25,000 nt of DNA from Armadillidium nasatum (Eukaryota > Arthropoda > Malacostraca > Isopoda > Armadillidiidae), in assembly GCA_009176605.1 (NCBI GenBank), contig SEYY01003487.1:1-25000 (forward strand), in the 5' to 3' direction. The notes beneath the pieces were generated by a model. The model saw only the letters and a program-made list of their open reading frames with translations, was not told where the DNA came from and ran no database searches. The position numbers and the translations under genes were made by a program. Shown here piece by piece: positions 12,808 to 21,927 of the stretch (its first letter is position 1; each line of letters opens with the position of its first letter).

Positions 12808-15800
12808 GGAGGTTGGTGGATCCGGATCCTCTCAGGAATATTGATACCCCCAAATTTAAAGATAAAGGACCTATATCGGACTCAGTCATAGATCCCTATC
12901 TCCATACCAATCCAGAAGTAGTTTGCAACATGTGTCAGGCGGATGTAGAACCCCTGATTATCAACGTCTCAATAGACGATGGTAAGTCATTCTTGGATTG
13001 TATGGTGGACACTGGAGCTGGGGTCAGCCTTGTTAGTGAAGGGGTTTTAACCACTTTACAAAACCTAGACCTCCTACCCTCAAAAGAGGTTAAAGCCATA
13101 ATGGGATTTGGTCATAATGCAAAGATCCCTATAACATCTTACATTGAAAGAAAAATAGTTTTTGATAATGGCTTCACCACAGACCCCATTAAATTCTTTG
13201 TAGTTCCCCTTGAAGTAATGACACATAATGTGATCTTAGGAGCAATTGCCTTAAAAGAAAATCACCTGATTCCTGACCTCACCCAGCGTGAATTATTAGT
13301 TCGATCACAGGATAACTTAACCAGCGTTGGGCGGGACATTAGCTTAGCTATCCCATTTTATGAATGTGTCATTACTGAGAACACCCTTGTCCCTCCTAAT
13401 AAATGCTCGATGATCGCGATTGCCATTCCCAAAAATAAAATTAAAGTAAATCATGGTTTATTAGAATTTGTGGGGATAGATCATCCATGTTTGCATTTCC
13501 TTCATGGTATCGTTACCGTTAACATGAATGAGGTGTTGGTTGCTGTTCTGAATCCTTCAGAGAAGGAACAGTATCTTAGAAAAGATTTAGTGGTAGGACA
13601 GATCCATGACTTAGACTACAGGAATATTGGGGTTGGAATACATCAAGGGAGACCAGATTTAGTTGTTGAAGACCCAACAGATTATTGGGATCATGAGAAA
13701 ATAAGAACAGAATTTGAAATTGGTACACTAACGTTGTCCCCTGAACAGCAGGAAAGATTAATTTCCATGTTGTTAAAATATCCCCACGTATTAAGCACTG
13801 GAGATAATGATGTAGGCGTAGCCCACAATATTACCCATACCATTGAGCTTGAAACAGATAAACCCGTTAGAATTCCCGTACGTAGATTCCAGGGCCCAAT
13901 AGCACAAGAGATAGAGAAAGAATGCACAAACCTCTTGGAAAGTGGTATAATCCAACCCAGTAAATCTCCTTATTCAGCTCCCGTGGTCCCAGTCAGAAAA
14001 CCTGATGGCGCACTGCGGCTATGTATAGATTATCGAAAACTCAATAGTGTGACCAAAGGAGACTCTTTTCCCTTACCCAACCTGATAGATATGATATATA
14101 ATATGCACGGAAATACTTTGTTTACTACCATTGACCTTATAAAAGGATACTATCAGGTTGCCATGGATGAGGAGAGCATAGAAAAAACAGCCTTTTCAAC
14201 TCCATTTGGCCAATACGAATACCTAAAAATGCCTTTTGGAGTGAAAAATGGTCCCGCCACTTTTCAAAGGGGAATGATGATGGCTTTAGCTGGTCTTCCT
14301 TGGAACAAAGTCATGGTCTATCTAGACGACATAATTGTCCTAGGAAGAACTTTTGAAGATCATACAGAGACTTTAGAAAAGGTATTAATAGCCCTTGGAA
14401 ATAATGGGTACAAACTAAAACCCAGTAAAACGAGGATTTGTAGGAGAGAGGTCGAGTTCCTTGGTCACAGAATCTCTGAGCAAGGAATAAAACCTTTAGA
14501 GAAAAATTTGAAAGGAGCATTAGACTTTCCAGTTCCCTCCACTGTAAAACAGCTTCGACAATTTTTGGGTATGGTCAATTTTTACCGTAGACATATCCCA
14601 AATTGTTCCCAAATTTCCCAACCATTATCATCCCAAACTGGTGGCAAAACGGTTCATTGGAATGAAGATTGCCAAAAAGCTTTTTGTCACTTAAAAACCG
14701 CTTTAGTAGACCCTGAATTATTAGGATTCCCAGATTACTCTCCAGAGGCTTCACCTTTGGAGTTATTCGTAGATGCTTCTAGCATAGGTGCAGGGGCTTG
14801 CTTATCACAAAAGCAGAATGGGACACAAAGACCCATTGCATATATTTCAACAACGTTTAGTGGGCCCCAAAAGAATTATAGTGCCATTGATAAAGAACTT
14901 ACAGCTTTGCGTTGGGCGGTGAAATCCCTTAAGGCTTTTTTGAAAGGCATTAAATTTGTCATTTACACAGATCACCAGCCACTAATTTATTTACAAAACA
15001 TGAGTATGGCAGATGGGCGAGTAGCTAGGACCTGGGAGGAATTAAATGACTTTGATTTTGAAATTAGGCACATTGCAGGGAAAGTAAATATTGTCGCGGA
15101 TGCCCTATCTAGATCTCCAATACCTGATCAGTCTCTTGGAGAAATTACCGAATCAAAATCGGAATCAGTTGAGTTTGTACCCCCAGGATTCGAAACCATA
15201 GAAATCCCAGGTGGCGGTGATGCTGTATTTAAATGTTTGTCTTTGTTTCTTTTTGATACCCCTGAAAATCATCGTGACATACGCATAGCTGTGGTTGAAG
15301 AACTTTTAAATCATATAGGTAAATATATAGGTCAAAATAGAGACATAAGGAACATTAGGAAACAGATTAGAGTCATGAAATGTAGTGGCCAAGTCCCTCT
15401 CCCAGAGGTTATTGACGTTTTTTGTCAACTCTACAAAGTTAGAGTGGAGGTTTTTTATGAAGACGATAAACCCATGGTATATGGTTCTCAATTTTCTGAT
15501 AATATTTGTTATTTAAAATGCCTGGGAGGCATACATTATAATTACTTGAAACCTAGTGCAGTAGCAACCACCTTAAATGAAATAATCCCTTATATAAATA
15601 ACATAATTCCTATTTATGACAATGTAAACTTGGCTAGTAATAATATTAGGGAAATTGATATTTACACTGACCAAATTAATGATAAAACCATAAAAGTTTT
15701 AAAAAGACAAATATTCTTAGAGACCCCCAGTTCAAATTGGCCACTTTCCTTAAAATTGTTTAAACCTTTTAATAAAGAATTTAGTATCATAAATGATCTA

Positions 15801-16742
15801 TTATACAGACAAAAAGAAAATAGTAAACCCCAAATGGTAATATCCTTTGACTTAGTTGTTTTAATTGTTTTAAGATTACATTGGAATCTAGCTCACATAG
15901 GTCGGAATAAACTTTTAGAATTAATTTACAAACATTTTTGGCATCCTCGTGTAAATCAAATTGTTTCCGATGTAGTAAAATGTTGCCCTACTTGTCAGAA
16001 ATTAAAAACTCATTCTAGCAATATTATACCCCCTACGTTGAAAATAGATTCAAATAGTCCTTATGACCTTGTGGCTATGGACCTTCTCCAATTCCCTGTA
16101 ACAAATAATGGTCATAAATATGTTTCAGTTTTTATCGATCATTGTTCCAAATGGGCCTGTGTGGTTCCAATGAAAGATAAACAAAGCCTAACGGTAGCCA
16201 AGATTTTAGAATATAGAATACTTCCCTTTTTACCTAAATTACCTAATCGTTTGTTGACCGACAATGGTATGGAGTTTATAGCAGAACCCTTTCAAATGGT
16301 ATTAAACCAATTTAATATTAAACATATCAGAACAACTCCATTACATCCCGCCAGCAACGGTATTTGCGAACGATTTAATCGTAGCCTTATTCAATTTTTA
16401 AGATGCCTAGTGTTAGAAAACTCTTCAAGTTGGGATGAGGAATTATCCTCATCCATGATCATATATAACCACACATGGCATAGCGCGATAAAAATGTCCC
16501 CTTCAGATTTCCTTCTAAAAAAGGCCCATGTAGACCCCGCTCATACCTTTCCCCAATATTGGGATGAAGGAACTGTAAATTTCACACCCTATAAAATTGG
16601 ACAAAGGGTAGCTAAAAAGGTCATATTCAAGGGGCATCATGTGGAAAACAAATTTAAGCTCAGATGGGAAGGTCCTTTTGTCATAACGTATGTGAATGCT
16701 AATAAAATTACTTACTGTATTAAACGAGTAGCAAATCCATAA
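12753..16742 (+). CDS. pol: pol polyprotein: protease, RT, RNase H, OTU-like domain, integrase
   Basis: A 1,329-codon uninterrupted frame (open from 12744; probably made by -1 frameshift, so the ATG at 12753 need not be used). Domains by residue: aspartic protease with DTGA at 86-89; RT at about 390-620 with YLDD at 523-526 and MPFGVKNGPATFQ before it; RNase H at about 665-785 with D674, E715 and D740; an OTU-like domain at about 815-935; integrase at about 1035-1329 with zinc residues H1043, H1048, C1078, C1081, catalytic D1110, D1170 and E1206 (DD35E), and GPF at 1307-1309. All core catalytic residues are present. It copies element RNA to DNA and integrates it. The stop at 16740-16742 is probably a frame break, because the +1 frame continues smoothly. 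Confidence 0.96.
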   Translation: MFERSGKLSDSAVKGYTVGRLVDPDPLRNIDTPKFKDKGPISDSVIDPYLHTNPEVVCNMCQADVEPLIINVSIDDGKSFLDCMVDTGAGVSLVSEGVLTTLQNLDLLPSKEVKAIMGFGHNAKIPITSYIERKIVFDNGFTTDPIKFFVVPLEVMTHNVILGAIALKENHLIPDLTQRELLVRSQDNLTSVGRDISLAIPFYECVITENTLVPPNKCSMIAIAIPKNKIKVNHGLLEFVGIDHPCLHFLHGIVTVNMNEVLVAVLNPSEKEQYLRKDLVVGQIHDLDYRNIGVGIHQGRPDLVVEDPTDYWDHEKIRTEFEIGTLTLSPEQQERLISMLLKYPHVLSTGDNDVGVAHNITHTIELETDKPVRIPVRRFQGPIAQEIEKECTNLLESGIIQPSKSPYSAPVVPVRKPDGALRLCIDYRKLNSVTKGDSFPLPNLIDMIYNMHGNTLFTTIDLIKGYYQVAMDEESIEKTAFSTPFGQYEYLKMPFGVKNGPATFQRGMMMALAGLPWNKVMVYLDDIIVLGRTFEDHTETLEKVLIALGNNGYKLKPSKTRICRREVEFLGHRISEQGIKPLEKNLKGALDFPVPSTVKQLRQFLGMVNFYRRHIPNCSQISQPLSSQTGGKTVHWNEDCQKAFCHLKTALVDPELLGFPDYSPEASPLELFVDASSIGAGACLSQKQNGTQRPIAYISTTFSGPQKNYSAIDKELTALRWAVKSLKAFLKGIKFVIYTDHQPLIYLQNMSMADGRVARTWEELNDFDFEIRHIAGKVNIVADALSRSPIPDQSLGEITESKSESVEFVPPGFETIEIPGGGDAVFKCLSLFLFDTPENHRDIRIAVVEELLNHIGKYIGQNRDIRNIRKQIRVMKCSGQVPLPEVIDVFCQLYKVRVEVFYEDDKPMVYGSQFSDNICYLKCLGGIHYNYLKPSAVATTLNEIIPYINNIIPIYDNVNLASNNIREIDIYTDQINDKTIKVLKRQIFLETPSSNWPLSLKLFKPFNKEFSIINDLLYRQKENSKPQMVISFDLVVLIVLRLHWNLAHIGRNKLLELIYKHFWHPRVNQIVSDVVKCCPTCQKLKTHSSNIIPPTLKIDSNSPYDLVAMDLLQFPVTNNGHKYVSVFIDHCSKWACVVPMKDKQSLTVAKILEYRILPFLPKLPNRLLTDNGMEFIAEPFQMVLNQFNIKHIRTTPLHPASNGICERFNRSLIQFLRCLVLENSSSWDEELSSSMIIYNHTWHSAIKMSPSDFLLKKAHVDPAHTFPQYWDEGTVNFTPYKIGQRVAKKVIFKGHHVENKFKLRWEGPFVITYVNANKITYCIKRVANP
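15195..15554 (+). other. OTU-like (ovarian tumour protease-like) domain inside pol
   Basis: Residues about 815-935 of pol, between RNase H and the integrase zinc domain, match the plan of OTU cysteine proteases (deubiquitinases). GGGDAVFKCLSLFLF (D823) replaces the usual GDGxC box. An HRDIR helix, about 50 residues of helix and strand, a VRVEVFY strand, and a terminal CLGGIHYNYL (H928) follow. The usual catalytic Cys position holds F826, with C828 two residues later. The fold is likely but protease activity is doubtful. Established knowledge: OTU domains occur in some viruses and retroelements, where they can remove ubiquitin. The assignment is by eye. Confidence 0.6.
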
Positions 16743-16881
16743 TGCCCGAGAAGAAAGGGCCCATCATTCACAACTAAGAAAGTGGATAGATATACCCCCT
16801 TACCTCAGAAAAAATCCATTTTTTATTGAAAAGGTTTTTAATGATGATGAGGAGGAGGTTGAATGTGAGGAGGATCAAATA

Positions 16882-17985
16882 ATGGATATAAATGAATTAG
16901 ACAATGATTCCAGTGACCAGGATGAGGATGAGGGAGAAAGTTGGCAGGAGTTAACGGGAGATGAAGAAGAAGATAGTGAAAGTGAATTCGAGGGATTTGC
17001 TGAAATAAATAATATTGATAATAATTCCCATAAATTACTTACCCAAATAGTATCCACCTTAGGAAAATTAAGGGAGCAAGTAGGGATGGATTCTAGTGGG
17101 AATAGTAGTCCAGTATGTGTAGGGAGTCATAGGGAGGATTTATTAGATATCCCCATTGTAAGTAAAATACAAACCCCCGAAATTTCCAAAAATACTCCTA
17201 TAATCATTAGTGACACTGTACCAGCCTACAATTCCTGTAATAACACTTCACCTATAGCTGTTTTTTCTAATTCTTCTTTCCTTTCTGATCTTTGTACGAG
17301 TGTGTATTCAGAAAATTTCCTCCAAAGTCGTTGTGCCACATTGAGAGAGCAGGGAAAAGAAACCTCTAAGTGTGATTTTCCGATATCCCCAAATAAAACT
17401 GCAGATTTTTCTGGTTTTAATAGTTCACATTTTCAATGGGACGCCCATGAAGTGCCGAATCCTCCAATCCTTGATCAACTATTTTCACCCAGAACCCCTA
17501 AAACCCCAGACATGGAATGGGATGATTCGTCCTTTTTGATAACAGACCCTGAGAATAATTCTGTACATGACCAATCATATGCAGGATTGAATAAAAGATT
17601 TAACATTAAGCCAATAGAAATTGGAGAGGGTGTTATGGAAATTATAGAAGAGGAGTATCTTGATGAGGAATTGATAGAAGAAGAAGAGACTCAATCACCT
17701 AGCACCTTATTGAGATTTTTAAAGGAAAATTATCAACTCACCAGCATTTCTTCTATTCCCAGTATTCAAGATTTACCACCGTCATATTCTATAGAAAGTG
17801 AGGTTGTGTTGAAGAAAGTTACAAGGAGAAAATCTCGCGGAACTGAAAATCCTATAGTAGAGGAGGAAATTAATCTTTTAGTTGATACACCTGTACGAAG
17901 ACCTCATACCCGATCGCGTGGGATGGTCTATGACCACAGTCATATAATGAGTACCCCCTTAGAATGGAGGCGAAAGAGAGAGTGA
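16882..17985 (+). CDS. Acidic C-terminal extension of pol or separate acidic ORF (frame 1)
   Basis: A 367-codon frame from the first ATG; the frame is open already from 16732, inside the last codons of pol. The extra upstream part reads like the end of an integrase (HHSQLRKWIDIPPYL). I infer that this is the natural pol C-terminus displaced by a +1 break in 16732-16739 (an AAA run). The first 50 residues are very acidic (Asp/Glu/Ser). The middle is Ser/Thr/Asn/Pro-rich, a second acidic patch (EIIEEEYLDEELIEEEE) lies near 255-271, and the end is basic with RRPHTRSRG, similar to gypsy pol C-termini. It has no signal peptide or membrane segment, so it is not a normal env. Its function is unknown. 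Confidence 0.7.
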   Translation: MDINELDNDSSDQDEDEGESWQELTGDEEEDSESEFEGFAEINNIDNNSHKLLTQIVSTLGKLREQVGMDSSGNSSPVCVGSHREDLLDIPIVSKIQTPEISKNTPIIISDTVPAYNSCNNTSPIAVFSNSSFLSDLCTSVYSENFLQSRCATLREQGKETSKCDFPISPNKTADFSGFNSSHFQWDAHEVPNPPILDQLFSPRTPKTPDMEWDDSSFLITDPENNSVHDQSYAGLNKRFNIKPIEIGEGVMEIIEEEYLDEELIEEEETQSPSTLLRFLKENYQLTSISSIPSIQDLPPSYSIESEVVLKKVTRRKSRGTENPIVEEEINLLVDTPVRRPHTRSRGMVYDHSHIMSTPLEWRRKRE

Positions 17986-18044
17986 AAGATGATCCTTAGC
18001 ATTGTTTACCTTCTTTCCATCCTTCTTTGAAAACTTTTTACCAC

Positions 18045-18080
<36 letters not shown>

Positions 18081-18319
18081 GACAGAATATCATTGATATT
18101 TATATATATATAAAAATAAAATATTATTTATATGTTTTTCTTTATATAATTGTTGTTATTATCCCAGATCTCAGTCATGATGGATGGTGTGTGAGTGGTT
18201 GTGTTGTGTGTCCCGGTTGTGTGATCTTGACTGAGACTGTGGAAATTTGAATAAAATTGTGTAATCACATCCTTATCTTGGTGTTTGGTATCTTTGCAGA
18301 TAACTAACTGAAAGAAAAT
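17986..18319 (+). other. Spacer with T16/A20 foldback and splice acceptor
   Basis: This 334-nt stretch separates the acidic frame from the last ORF. It starts pyrimidine-rich, then has T16 (18045-18060) directly followed by A20 (18061-18080), and GT-rich sequence after that. A small 82-codon frame here (18002-18250) is low complexity and not supported. Confidence 0.6.
18271..18300 (+). promoter_or_regulatory. Splice acceptor before the 3' ORF
   Basis: A pyrimidine-leaning tract ends in TTTGCAG at 18293-18299. The next ATG in the spliced RNA would be the start of the 439-codon ORF, 20 nt on. It pairs with the consensus donor at 10321 in the LTR. Confidence 0.5.
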
Positions 18320-19639
18320 ATGCCGGAGGTTAACTTGTTAGTGGTAGGAAGCTCAGAAGTGAGGATGTTTTGGGAAGGAAGGCAGTGCTTACAACAAGAA
18401 TATGGTATCAGAGTCCGTGTTAATTACCAAGCAGGGGCTGTATTAGAAGAGAGTTTGGGACAAATTAAAAGATCAATGAAGCCCGACACTCAAATAGTAA
18501 TTATATGGGCACTCACCCCATATGCCTGGAAGAGAACTCCCATTCGAGCCAAAAACAAGAGGGATACTACAATCTTTAGACCCAGTAAATATTTGACTGT
18601 TGATAATATCCCAGGGCTTATGAACCGAATAATGAGATATGTGTTGCAGGTCAATCCATACTGTTCTGTCTACCTTTCTATTCCTGCAATTAAAGACATG
18701 TATTGTTTCAATGAAAGTAGACTGGTAAAGGCTTGGGGCAACAATTATCGAGATTACCTCCTCCATCATGCTGAGTACAATCCAGAGCAAATGAGAAAAA
18801 GTTCTGTTAGAGCCTACTCCTTGTTTTATTCTCTTAAAAACCCACAATATCATTGGGAGGACAAACAACTGCTGTTTGGCAACAATGCCCTAAATTATTA
18901 TGCCAGTAGAATTCCTAACAAGGGTAGAGGAAGGGAACAGAGACATCAGGCTGTCCATACCAAATATTTAAAAGGAGATTCCTTCCGTTTAGAGTCAACT
19001 TTGATACCAGACGGTCTTCACGGTAACCAGGAGTTTTTGCGTTATTATATGTTGAGTCACCGAAAAATTCTAGACTCCTTTATTCCTATCAAAAGAAATT
19101 ATCAACTTCATGGGAAAAGGCAACATCCTCACTCACTGAAATTATCTTCAAAGAAGGGTCCTCAACCATTAATGCAAGTCGATACGTCTACTTTTGTTCC
19201 ACCAGTAGCTTTTACCACAAGGAACAATGATGATAACGAGTTAATCACCGAAAACCAATACCGATTTGGTGATCATCTTTCTCAACCTTCGACTTCCCAC
19301 GAGGGAAGAATACCAACAAACCCACAACCATACAATTTTATCCCTTGTAATTATCCCGCATTGATAACACCAACCCAACAACATGGTTATACACTATATC
19401 CGCATGTTCCCCCTTTTGATATATTACCTAATACTAACCCTTTTCTCCTTCCTTCAACCTTTCCTAGTAGCTGTAGTCAGCACATGATAAATCCCGACGC
19501 TCACGCGTGTGTGCGGGAATACATGTATGATAGAAAACGAAATGGCCATGAGCACAAATTGAAAAGATTACACGATTTGGAAGAATTGTCCTTGGCCATA
19601 GACTATGAAAAGGAAATAACGAAAAGATTAAGAAGGTGA
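18320..19639 (+). CDS. Third ORF, SGNH/GDSL-hydrolase-like protein in the env position
   Basis: An intact 439-codon ORF. The start is well set: a stop lies in frame five codons upstream and A is at -3. Residues 1-250 follow the SGNH hydrolase plan: strand plus GSS (10-12, S12 as candidate nucleophile), Gly in block II (G39), the hydrophobic strand IVIIWALTPY (59-68) where GxND would be, and PDGLHGNQ with D231 and H234 as block V. The block III Asn is missing. Residues 250-410 are Pro/Ser/His-rich and probably disordered; the last 30 are charged and helical. There is no signal peptide or membrane segment. SGNH esterases are known in ORF1 of CR1-like LINEs and as viral sialate esterases; their presence after pol of a gypsy element is unusual. 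It is probably expressed from a spliced mRNA. Activity is unproven. Confidence 0.65.
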   Translation: MPEVNLLVVGSSEVRMFWEGRQCLQQEYGIRVRVNYQAGAVLEESLGQIKRSMKPDTQIVIIWALTPYAWKRTPIRAKNKRDTTIFRPSKYLTVDNIPGLMNRIMRYVLQVNPYCSVYLSIPAIKDMYCFNESRLVKAWGNNYRDYLLHHAEYNPEQMRKSSVRAYSLFYSLKNPQYHWEDKQLLFGNNALNYYASRIPNKGRGREQRHQAVHTKYLKGDSFRLESTLIPDGLHGNQEFLRYYMLSHRKILDSFIPIKRNYQLHGKRQHPHSLKLSSKKGPQPLMQVDTSTFVPPVAFTTRNNDDNELITENQYRFGDHLSQPSTSHEGRIPTNPQPYNFIPCNYPALITPTQQHGYTLYPHVPPFDILPNTNPFLLPSTFPSSCSQHMINPDAHACVREYMYDRKRNGHEHKLKRLHDLEELSLAIDYEKEITKRLRR

Positions 19640-19663
19640 AAAGAAAAAAGGAGAAATAGACTT

Positions 19664-19675
19664 GGTGGGGAGGGG
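19664..19675 (+). promoter_or_regulatory. Polypurine tract
   Basis: GGTGGGGAGGGG directly precedes the 3' LTR and would prime plus-strand synthesis. It contains one T. A further purine-rich block lies just upstream (19638-19657). Confidence 0.85.
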
Positions 19676-21090
19676 TGTAATGGAGTGGAAGACAATCATT
19701 GAGCAGTTAACTCGGAAGAGTTCACCTCCTCACCATTGTCCATAGTAGATAGCGTAAATTATTTTTTTTATGTTCATTTATCAAAACAATTGTAATCATA
19801 CACGATTTTATATATTGTTTGTATATTTCAGGAGTTATAATAATATTTTTTGTGCTCTTTATAATAATTATAAATAACTAAAAACAAAAATTTAAGACAA
19901 AACCTGATTCTGACAATCCTTATTGTGAAAAACTACCTGAATTTGACTCTAGTGAAAACCTGGAATTGCCTGGACATAAAAAGGAACATTCCATCTGACT
20001 ATTAATATAGCTCTTTTTATAAGGCCAGGTAATGGAATAATAATGTAATAAATAACAAAAAGTATAGTGAAACATAAATGTTATTATAAGATTACTTGTG
20101 TGAATAATAATGTGTGTATTAAAAGTAAAATTAATGTGATAAAATAATTGCTCTTTATAGATTGAACATAGAATTAGAAAAACCGAAGGTAGAACAAAGA
20201 AGAAAAGACGAACAAATCATAAAACCTTCAGAATAACTAATTAGTTATTCCTTTCATAAGGTCAAATATAAATTGTATATATACTATAGTGAAAATATTT
20301 AATTAAACATATATTTGCACTAATATTGGAGAAGTTACATTAAAAAGTGTTAATGTATGATTTAATAAACTTTCAGGTTTTTTTTTTGGGGGGATTTTGA
20401 AGCTAAAAGAACTGTGTGTTTGGAAAACTCCAGTCGTGTATTTACATCAATCAATATTCATTAATTTATTACCAAATACAAATTGGTACAACTAGGAAAA
20501 ATACAGATAAGAATTTATATTAATTTGTAAGAACTCTTCTTAGTCTGTCCTTACTAACCCCTTCTTTTCCATAGTTTCTTTATCTTGTCACACTTCTGGG
20601 GCTCACTACATTTACCATCGCATATTCCATCACTGAAAGAGATGAGAAATAGTTAACTTATTAAATTCTTTTTTTAAACTGGGATCGACCAGTTACATAT
20701 AAAAGTTTTGTTTTGTTATAACAATCAGTAATAATTAAAATAGAAAAGAAAATTCGATCCGAGTCTGATTTATTACCTTACCTTGTCATATATATACTTG
20801 TCCGTAGTTTTCTCTTTAAGACTTTACAGAATCCTATCCTTGAGTGGTTGTGTTCTCTCCATATGTGCTGTGCGAGTCCATTAAGTGTTACATTTTATAT
20901 AAGATTTGAGAAGACTGGGTGAACTATCTCTATACTTTCTTCCCAAGCTAGGTAAGTGTGACTCTTTAAAAGTGTATTGTGGGTGTGGTTGTAGCGTAGT
21001 TTCTCTCGGGTGCCAAGAGGGGTATTGTAATCACTTACACAATCATATGATTTGTTCCCCTTGCGGTGTCATCGAACACTCCCCCCTACA
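19676..21090 (+). repeat. 3' LTR (1,415 bp)
   Basis: Almost identical to 9048-10462 (see there for the differences). A 68-codon frame within it (20906-21112) crosses the LTR boundary into flanking DNA and is not a gene. The LTR carries copies of the TATA box (20698), initiator (20725) and U3 palindrome (20231-20250). Confidence 0.97.
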
Positions 21091-21094
21091 ACGT
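21091..21094. repeat. Target-site duplication, right copy (ACGT)
   Basis: Matches ACGT at 9044-9047. With the element removed, the empty site would read AGACGTCT, itself a palindrome. Confidence 0.85.
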
Positions 21095-21407
21095 CTTTCA
21101 CGGTCACGTTAAATAGATTATAATCATCAACTTCTAGGGTTGTAGAAAGGGGAATTGATAAAAATCAGTAGCCAAGATAGGGCTTTGGAAGAAGTTATTA
21201 AATATGATGTTACTTATTTCCTTATAAAAGGACCACAGTCCTAACTTGTGGGAAACATACTTTTTCTTGGGTTTCTTTTATATGATCTTCCTTCCCCTTA
21301 GTGGGGATATCTTTCCTTGTACTCTTTTGGTTGATTTAATAATGGAATTTTTTACACCAGCTGCAAGATGTTGTCAATGTTAGGATAGAACTTCCTGGAC
21401 TCAGACC
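21095..21407. other. Flanking AT-rich DNA, nothing recognised
   Basis: No open frame, RNA gene or clear repeat is visible in this stretch after the LTR element. Confidence 0.5.
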
Positions 21408-21530
21408 TCATAACAACAAATAATACCAAAGAATTATTTGTTTTCCCCCTTATTCTCCCTGATAACAACAAATACCAAAGAATTATTTGTTTTCTCCCCT
21501 ATTCTCCCTGATAACAACAAACAACATTTC
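21408..21530. repeat. Short tandem duplication (unit about 53 bp)
   Basis: Two full copies and the start of a third of a unit that runs ATAACAACAAAT, ACCAAAGAATTATTTGTTTT, then a C/T-rich end with ATTCTCCCTG. The first copy has an extra AAT. Confidence 0.85.
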
Positions 21531-21920
21531 ATAATTTAGTTTACACTCTAATAATTACATCATAAGTATTTTAAACTTTACTTTCTTTATTTGTTTACTA
21601 TATTTATTTATCTTTATTTTTCTTAATTTGATCAAATCTATTTTTCAATTATTCTAATAATTTAATTTTGAAGTTAATTTATGTTTTAATATTCATTTAA
21701 TTTTCTCTATATTATTAATTTATATTTGGCCACTTACCCAGAGGTCTGGGACAAAATTTTATATAGATATATTTTCTTTCCAGAACAACTCACTTTTTTT
21801 TCTTTTTGCCTTTTTTTTCTTTCGTTCTAAAAATTCTCTATATTCTTTTCAAAACCAAAATTCTCAATTAAATATTAATTTGCCTGTAAACAAAAAAAAA
21901 AAAAAAAAATAATAATCTGT
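21531..21920. other. T-rich AT DNA, nothing recognised
   Basis: Strongly T-rich with TTTATTT runs, ending in an A19 run near 21891-21909. No gene or RNA seen. Confidence 0.5.
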
Positions 21921-21927
21921 TTCAATA

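Larger units (their letters stand above)
9048..21090 (+). mobile_element. Complete Ty3/gypsy-type LTR retrotransposon with extra 3' ORF
   Basis: The element is 12,043 bp with two 1,415-bp LTRs that begin TGTAATGG and end CTACA, flanked by a 4-bp duplication. It has a tRNA-Lys primer binding site, gag with zinc knuckles, pol in the order protease, RT, RNase H, integrase, a polypurine tract, and an extra ORF after pol. The order RT-RNase H before integrase and the YLDD, HHCC and DD35E motifs place it in Ty3/gypsy. LTR length and tRNA-Lys priming recall the Osvaldo/Ulysses group of insect elements, but that link is from memory and untested. The internal region has five single-base frame breaks besides the gag-pol overlap, so this copy as written is not autonomous unless those are sequence errors. 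Confidence 0.96.

Noticed and set aside
16882..19639. A retroviral envelope gene after pol
   Set aside because: Neither reading frame has a signal peptide, fusion peptide, transmembrane helix or furin-like site in a suitable place. The third ORF fits an SGNH-type protein better.
20906..21112. 68-codon ORF at the 3' LTR end
   Set aside because: It crosses the LTR boundary into host flank, and the equivalent place in the 5' LTR does not keep it open.
21408..21530. CRISPR-like array
   Set aside because: Just two to three adjacent copies with no spacers, in a eukaryotic repeat context.
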